DNA of 36,089 nt from positions 1 through 36,089 of the forward strand of contig QBLU01000038.1 of assembly GCA_003241875.1 (NCBI GenBank), read 5' to 3'. The stretch comes from Alphaproteobacteria bacterium. Lineage in GTDB: Bacteria > Pseudomonadota > Alphaproteobacteria > Sphingomonadales > Sphingomonadaceae. Each line of letters starts with the position of its first letter. The stretch's first letter is position 1. Of this stretch, positions 31,321-36,089 are shown piece by piece. Under the pieces are notes generated by a model. The model saw only the letters and a list, made by a program, of their open reading frames with translations. It was not told the DNA's origin and ran no database searches. A program made the translations under genes and the position numbers.

Positions 31321-32955
31321 TCAGGTCATCAGCACGGCGACCTTCTCCAGCGTCCTGACGATGCCCCAGGTGATGGGGGCCAGCACCGCAGCCCAGCACA
31401 GCGCGATGACCATCGTTGTCCTGCCGCTCAGCGCCGGCACTGTGTCGTGATTTATGGCCGCCGTCGCGCCACGCAGCGTCTCCGGCGGTTCGTCAAGACC
31501 GTGAAACCGCTGGTCGACGGGCCGGATCAGCAGGTTGGCGACGAAGGCGATCAGCAGCAGCCCGGCCAGGGCCTGGTAGATCGGTGGGTAGATCAGGTCG
31601 CGCGGTGTGCCGGCGGCGATGGCGGCGTCGCGCATGCTGCTGACGATGAAGGGTCCGACGATCCCGGCCAGCGACCAGGCGCTGAGCAGGCGGCCATGGA
31701 TGGCACCGACATAACGCGTGCCGAACAGGTCGGCGAGATACGCCGGCACGGTGGCAAAGCCGCCGCCGTACATCGATGCCAGCACGCAGAACACGAGCAC
31801 GAACAAGCCGAGGCTGGCCCCGTTGAGGCTGGGCGCGACGAGGCCATAGAGCAGGGCACCGAGCGCGGTCATGATTGCAAAGGTGGTCTTGCGCCCCAGC
31901 CGGTCCGACGCGGACGACCACAGCGGCCTGCCGCCGATGTTGAACAGGCTGATCAGCCCGACAAAGCCCGCGCCGACCGCGGCGGCGGCGGCCTTTTGCG
32001 CAGTGTCGAAGGCGGTGAAGGCGACATTCGAGCCGATAAGCCGACCGCCGAAGATCTCCTGCACCATCGGCGAGGCGACACCGATGATGCCGATCGACGC
32101 CGAGACATTGAGCAGCAGCACGAGCCATACCAGCCAGAACTGCGGCGTGCGGTGGGCGTCGCGCAGATGCACATGAAAGCCTGTGCCCCCGCCGGCGCTG
32201 CCAGGTGCGTGCCAAGCTGCGGGAGCCCAGCCCGGGCGCGGCACCCGATACCCGAACGCCCCCGCCATCATGAAGACCAGATAGATTGCGGCGAGGCTGA
32301 GCATGGTTTGCCAGACGCCGACCTGGATGTCGTTGGCGAAGTGCCGCATCAACAGGTCGGCAAGCGGGCTGCCGACCATCGCGCCGCCGCCGAAGCCCAT
32401 GATCGCCATGCCCGTCGCCAGGCCGCGTCGATCGGGGAACCATTTGATCAGCGTCGACACCGGCGAGATATAGCCGATGCCAAGACCGATCCCGCCGATC
32501 AGTCCGGTGCCGAGCCAGATCAGCCAGAGCTGATGGATGGCGACGCCATAGGCGCCGATGGCCATGCCGCCGCACCAGCAGAACGCAGCGACGACCCCCG
32601 CGCGGCGGGGGCCGACGCGTTCCAGCCAGCCGCCCCACAGTGCCGCGGCGGCACCCAGCACAACGAAGAAGATCGAATAGGTCCAGACGAGGTCGCTGAC
32701 GCGCCAGTCGCACGCTGTCGTCGTCAGGGCATCGGCAAGGGACATGCCGGCGCAGACGACTGGCTCAGAGATGCCGATGGCGCGGGCAAGCGGCAGCCAG
32801 AAGACGCTGAAGCCATAGGCCATGCCGATGCACAGGTGGATCGCCAGCGCGCAGGGTGGCACCAGCCAGCGATTGAAGCCCGGCGGCGCCACGGTTCGCG
32901 CCGCGTCGAGCAGGCCGATCTTGCCTGGCGCGGCGCGGCCAAGGGCCTCGGTCAT
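31321..32955 (-). CDS. OFA-family MFS transporter
   Basis: 544 residues, longer than the usual 430. Twelve membrane helices: ALAIHLCIGMAYGFSVFWLP is helix 1, GIGLGIGYISPVSTLIKWFP is the oxalate/formate antiporter signature region. The central loop (about 230-280) is long. C-terminus LIRPVDQRFHGLDEPPETLR joins another membrane helix (VIALCWAAVLAPITWGIV). OFA members exchange small carboxylates. 195 nt separate it from the FAD hydroxylase; it probably takes up the substrate of that operon. Confidence 0.88.
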   Translation of the reverse strand: MTEALGRAAPGKIGLLDAARTVAPPGFNRWLVPPCALAIHLCIGMAYGFSVFWLPLARAIGISEPVVCAGMSLADALTTTACDWRVSDLVWTYSIFFVVLGAAAALWGGWLERVGPRRAGVVAAFCWCGGMAIGAYGVAIHQLWLIWLGTGLIGGIGLGIGYISPVSTLIKWFPDRRGLATGMAIMGFGGGAMVGSPLADLLMRHFANDIQVGVWQTMLSLAAIYLVFMMAGAFGYRVPRPGWAPAAWHAPGSAGGGTGFHVHLRDAHRTPQFWLVWLVLLLNVSASIGIIGVASPMVQEIFGGRLIGSNVAFTAFDTAQKAAAAAVGAGFVGLISLFNIGGRPLWSSASDRLGRKTTFAIMTALGALLYGLVAPSLNGASLGLFVLVFCVLASMYGGGFATVPAYLADLFGTRYVGAIHGRLLSAWSLAGIVGPFIVSSMRDAAIAAGTPRDLIYPPIYQALAGLLLIAFVANLLIRPVDQRFHGLDEPPETLRGATAAINHDTVPALSGRTTMVIALCWAAVLAPITWGIVRTLEKVAVLMT

Positions 32956-33150
32956 GGTGCAAAGTCTCCGGCGGTGACCACCGGCAGAGGTTGGCCATGC
33001 GGCAATCTAGCGGCTGGGGTACAGCGGGCAAGCGGCGGGTGCGTCGCAGCCTTGCGGTCGCAACCTGAAGGGCAGCAATGGTGGCGATTTCCAGCCCGTT
33101 CGCGACCGACCCCGAAGCGCTAGCGGCGAACGGCAGGTTCCCAACTCCGT

Positions 33151-34620
33151 TCAGGCCAGCGGAGGCATTCCCAATGTGGCCTGCCACCGGGCTTGGACGG
33201 CAATGGCCTTCCCGGTGCCGTAGACATAGCGGTCCGGGCGAACCAGGACCGCATCGACCGCATGATGATCGAGCCATTCTTGCAACGAGGCGGCAAAAGG
33301 CGCCAGCAGCCCCTCGCCGAGGGCATCCCGGGTAATCAACCGGGCGTCCGGCCCGAGCACATCGTCGAGCCTGCTGCCGTCGCTGGCCACCAGTTGCGGA
33401 AAATAGCGTCCGGCTGCCGTCGATCCGGCCAGAATCGCGCCTGCGCCGATCGGGGGGTACGCCGGAGGGCCATCGGGCAGCTTGCCGAGCATCCTCGCAA
33501 GCGCGAACTTCATGTCGCGCCACCCTGCGCTGAGGCGGTTCGTGGTGCACACCATCCGTCCCATCATGATCGCCATGTCGATGGTGGCGCGCAGATTGGG
33601 CGCGCGTTCGGGCTGATAGGTGTCGAGCAGGGTCTCGGCCGCTGCGCCTTTCGTCACCGCCGCCAGCTTCCATGCCAGGTTGGCTGCATCGCGCAGGCCG
33701 GAGCACAGGCCCTGACCGGCGAAGGGCGGGGTCTGATGCGCGGCGTCGCCGGCCAGCAGGACCCGGCCCTTGCGCCACTGCCGGGCGATGCGGGCGCGGA
33801 AGGTGTAGACCGCCGTGCGCTCGATCCGCACCGCCCCCTCGACCTGCCACGGCGCGAGAAGGCGCCGCACCGAGGCGTCGGAGCTGATCTGATCGGGCGT
33901 CTCGCCGGGCAGGATCATGAACTCCCAGCGGTGCCGCCCTTCGCCCATCATGACGCAGGTGGTGGGGCGCGCCGGATCGCAGATTTGCAGGTTGGCGCTG
34001 GGCAGCCGGGCCGGGTCGTCGACCAGCACGTCGACGACCAGCCAGGGTTCCTCGAACCCCAGATCCTCGAAGGCGATCCCGCAGGCTTTGCGCACCGGAC
34101 TGCGCGCGCCATCCGCGCCGACCAGCCAGAGCGCGCGAATGCTGCGTTCGCCCTCATGCGTGGCAAATCGTGCGGTGATGCCGTCACCATCCTCGGCAAA
34201 GGCCAGGATCTCCCATCCGCTTCTGAGTTCGGCGTGCTCCTGTTCGAGCAGCGCGTGCCGCAAGGCCGCCTCAACCGAGGGCTGGTGGATCATGTTGGCG
34301 ATGGACCAGCCGCCGGGGCCGGTCCGGTCGGCGCCGGTGAAGCACAGCAGCACACGGCCGCGGGCATTGCGGAACTCGTACCGGCCGGCGCGGCGGCTGG
34401 TCGCCATCACGGCGTCGGCGGCGCCGGCTTCCTGCAGGATGCGCATGCCTTCATGATCGATATGCGCCGCGCGCGGCAGCGGATAGATCGCCGTATCCTT
34501 CTCGGCGACGATCACGCTCACCCCGCGCTTCGCCAGCAGCGCGGCCAGCGTCACGCCGGTCGGCCCGCCACCGATGATCAGGACGTCACAGTCCATCGGG
34601 CGATCAGAGGCGACGGTCAC
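33151..34620 (-). CDS. FAD-dependent aromatic hydroxylase (MhpA/PheA-type)
   Basis: 489 residues. Rossmann GxGxxG in DVLIIGGGPTGVTLAALLA (about 12-30), the DG motif (WLVGADGARSPVRKACG, about 165-182), and the GD motif VLLAGDAAHQTPPFAGQGLC followed by RDAANLAWKLAA are the class A flavin monooxygenase fingerprints. It most resembles 3-(3-hydroxyphenyl)propionate hydroxylases. Start is a GTG at 34620, 6 nt after the previous stop; ATG at 34596 is a possible inner start. Likely hydroxylates an aromatic acid for ring cleavage by the adjacent VOC enzyme. Confidence 0.88.
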   Translation of the reverse strand: MTVASDRPMDCDVLIIGGGPTGVTLAALLAKRGVSVIVAEKDTAIYPLPRAAHIDHEGMRILQEAGAADAVMATSRRAGRYEFRNARGRVLLCFTGADRTGPGGWSIANMIHQPSVEAALRHALLEQEHAELRSGWEILAFAEDGDGITARFATHEGERSIRALWLVGADGARSPVRKACGIAFEDLGFEEPWLVVDVLVDDPARLPSANLQICDPARPTTCVMMGEGRHRWEFMILPGETPDQISSDASVRRLLAPWQVEGAVRIERTAVYTFRARIARQWRKGRVLLAGDAAHQTPPFAGQGLCSGLRDAANLAWKLAAVTKGAAAETLLDTYQPERAPNLRATIDMAIMMGRMVCTTNRLSAGWRDMKFALARMLGKLPDGPPAYPPIGAGAILAGSTAAGRYFPQLVASDGSRLDDVLGPDARLITRDALGEGLLAPFAASLQEWLDHHAVDAVLVRPDRYVYGTGKAIAVQARWQATLGMPPLA

Positions 34621-34626
34621 GACGCG

Positions 34627-35469
34627 TCAGGCCTCGGCGACCATGATGCCTTCGATGTGGCCGAGGCGGTCGATCTCCGTCCGCAGCACATCACCCGGCT
34701 GGAGGAACCGGCGCGGGTCCATCGCCGCGCCGATCCCGCCGGGGGTGCCGGTAAACAGGCAGTCGCCGGGTTCCAGCGTCATCCCGACCGAGAGGTGCTC
34801 GACCTGTTGCCAGACATTGTAGACCAGGTGGCTGGTGTTCGAATTCTGCCGTTCCTCGCCGTTGACAGTGCAGCGCACGCCGAGGTCATGCGGATCGCCG
34901 ACCTCGTCGGCGGTGACGATCCAGGGGCCCATCGGCGCGTGAGTGTCGAAGCTCTTGCCCAGCGACCATTGCGGCACGGCGTGCTGCCACATGCGTTCGG
35001 TCACGTCATTGCCGACGCAGTAGCCAAAGATCGCGGCAGGCGCGTCGGCGGCGGCGATGTGCTTGCCGCCGGCGCCGATCACCGCGACCAGTTCCGCCTC
35101 GTAATCGGGGGTCGTGGTGCCGCGCGCGATCAGGATCGGGTCATGGGGTGCGTTGACGCTGGTCTGGGCCTTGGTGAACCACACCTGCCGCTCGGGCGTG
35201 CCGAGGCCGCTTTCCGCAATGTGATCGGCATAGTTGAGGCCGATGGCGAAGATCTTGCCGGGGCGCGGGACGGGGGCTTCGAGCTTCACGTCGCCAAGCG
35301 GGATGCCGCCGGTGCCCCGGGCTGCCTTGACCTCAAGGCCGTGCTTCAGGGCCGCCCAGTCGCGGATCAGCTCGATCATGCTGCCGGGGACGCCGGTTTC
35401 GATGACGGACTCGCCGACGACGATCCCGGTGCGCGTCTGGCCAAGGTGCGTGAAGGTGCAGAGCTTCAT
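34627..35469 (-). CDS. Fumarylacetoacetate hydrolase family protein
   Basis: 280 residues. KIFAIGLNYADHIAESGL, DYEAELVAVIG (metal-binding glutamates), GYCVGNDVTERMWQ, GKSFDTHAPMGPWIVTADEV and CLFTGTPGGIGAAMDP are the FAH motifs. The family hydrolyses beta-diketo or related C-C bonds, or hydrates ring-fission products. Within the operon it should process the ring-cleavage product. Gaps of 3 nt and 6 nt to its neighbours. Confidence 0.9.
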   Translation of the reverse strand: MKLCTFTHLGQTRTGIVVGESVIETGVPGSMIELIRDWAALKHGLEVKAARGTGGIPLGDVKLEAPVPRPGKIFAIGLNYADHIAESGLGTPERQVWFTKAQTSVNAPHDPILIARGTTTPDYEAELVAVIGAGGKHIAAADAPAAIFGYCVGNDVTERMWQHAVPQWSLGKSFDTHAPMGPWIVTADEVGDPHDLGVRCTVNGEERQNSNTSHLVYNVWQQVEHLSVGMTLEPGDCLFTGTPGGIGAAMDPRRFLQPGDVLRTEIDRLGHIEGIMVAEA

Positions 35470-35472
35470 GGT

Positions 35473-36089
35473 TCAGGCTTCCTTGGGTGAGCGGGCAAAC
35501 AGGCGCTTGATGCGCAACTGGAGCGCGGTGACGAAGGCGACGAGGCCGGGGGGTGGGGCGACACGCCCGGCGAACATCGGGTGCGGACTGCCCCACTGCA
35601 CCGCGAGCAGCGCCTGCATCGTCTGCGTGTTCGGCGGGTCGGCGGCGGTGAACAGGTCGCCATCGGTCCAGTGTTCGAGCTCGTTGCCGAAGGGGTCCTT
35701 CCAGTAATCGAAGATCTGGCTGCCCATGATGTGCCGCCCGACGCCCCAGGCCGCCTGGCGCCGGCGGGCCTTGAGATGTTCGTGGCCCAGCATCAGGTCA
35801 TCGAGGCTCTCGACCTCGAAGGCGGCATGCAGCAGGCCGAGCGCACCGGGCAGTTGCGCGAGGAAGATGGTGTGGTGATCGGACGGCAGATCGCCGCGGT
35901 CGCAGCGCATGAAGGCGCCGAGCGCGACGTTAGGCGCGGCCTCGATCTCGTCCGAGGTGATGAAGCCGAAGCGGTCTTTCCACCAGCGTTCCGAGGCGCG
36001 GAAATCGCTCACCTTGAGGACCGCGTGGCCGATGCGGCGGACATGCGCAGGGGCGGGTGTGAGCCGGATGGCCTCGCGCTGTCGGGGCT
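35473..36089 (-). CDS. VOC-family extradiol dioxygenase-like protein (partial)
   Basis: The open frame continues past the right edge; at least 205 codons are inside the window. HVRRIGHAVLKVSDFRASER starts a VOC module with a first His ligand, LLHAAFEVESLDDLMLGHEH carries a second, and DYWKDPFGNELEHW supplies the Glu of the 2-His-1-carboxylate site. Fits a 2,3-dihydroxybiphenyl/catechol 2,3-dioxygenase-like enzyme. A GTG at 36012 is only an internal codon. Substrate unknown. Confidence 0.82.
   Translation of the reverse strand, partial: PRQREAIRLTPAPAHVRRIGHAVLKVSDFRASERWWKDRFGFITSDEIEAAPNVALGAFMRCDRGDLPSDHHTIFLAQLPGALGLLHAAFEVESLDDLMLGHEHLKARRRQAAWGVGRHIMGSQIFDYWKDPFGNELEHWTDGDLFTAADPPNTQTMQALLAVQWGSPHPMFAGRVAPPPGLVAFVTALQLRIKRLFARSPKEA

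Noticed and set aside
31315-33123. Long plus-strand open frame of about 600 codons over the OFA transporter
   Set aside because: Composition is Arg/Gly/Gln/Asp-rich, with no family motif, and it is antisense to a clear MFS gene; it follows from the high G/C at third positions.
33193-35490. Long plus-strand open frame across the hydroxylase and FAH genes
   Set aside because: Antisense shadow spanning two real genes and their boundary.

Overview
The window is GC-rich (codon third positions dominated by G/C) and looks like an alphaproteobacterial chromosome, most likely a sphingomonad (Sphingomonadales). This is inferred from the flagellar gene order, the genus-type palindromic repeats, the exopolysaccharide genes resembling exosortase-A-linked loci, and an OFA-type transporter next to an aromatic-degradation-like operon. 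No species-level claim is possible from the sequence alone.

Region 1 (1-10620) is a compact flagellar block. Leftward: flgB-flgC-flgD-flgE-flgF-flgG-flgH-flgI (flgI runs off the left edge), encoding rod, hook and the L and P rings. Rightward: flgA, flgM and an flgN-like gene; then a lytic transglycosylase, flhA and fliA. Three near-perfect sigma-54 (-24/-12) promoters are visible: a divergent pair between flgB and flgA, and one in front of the transglycosylase-flhA-fliA operon. A sigma-54 tier would thus make structural genes plus FliA (sigma-28), with FlgM holding FliA back until hook completion. FlgD is unusually short, and the flgB promoter appears to predict a nearly leaderless message.

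Region 2 (10672-13802) holds a CitE-like CoA lyase, a convergent UDP-glucuronate 4-epimerase-like gene, a WecA/MraY-type sugar-phosphate transferase and tRNA-Gln(UUG). Just beyond the tRNA lies an inverted copy of its 3' end.

Region 3 (13963-19935) is a tightly packed leftward operon: SGNH/CE2-type esterase, GT61 glycosyltransferase, hexapeptide acetyltransferase, AMP-dependent ligase, acyl carrier protein and a type III PLP decarboxylase. The last three resemble genes known from exosortase-A/exopolysaccharide loci. Together the set suggests making an acyl or amine substituent on a carrier protein and placing it on a surface glycan. No exosortase gene is in the window. Upstream lies mobile debris: an IS5-family transposase remnant and an intact IS110-family (IS1111-type) element whose long 3' non-coding end may encode a bridge RNA.

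Region 4 (21790-28218) is mixed accessory DNA: small hypothetical and membrane proteins, an AT-richer stretch with a perfect 12-bp inverted repeat, an HPP membrane protein, a LysR regulator divergent from a secreted 5-hydroxyisourate hydrolase-like protein and a GlcG/HbpS protein, an EamA exporter, and a divergent MreB paralogue.

Region 5 (28351-30386) looks like a nitric-oxide response locus: an NsrR-like Rrf2 regulator divergent from a group III truncated haemoglobin, a YeaR/TehB-like (DUF1971) protein and two membrane proteins, with two palindromes in the shared promoter region.

Region 6 (30739-36089) has a small exported hypothetical protein, then a leftward catabolic operon: VOC dioxygenase-like protein (cut by the right edge), fumarylacetoacetate-hydrolase family protein, FAD aromatic hydroxylase and an OFA-family MFS transporter.
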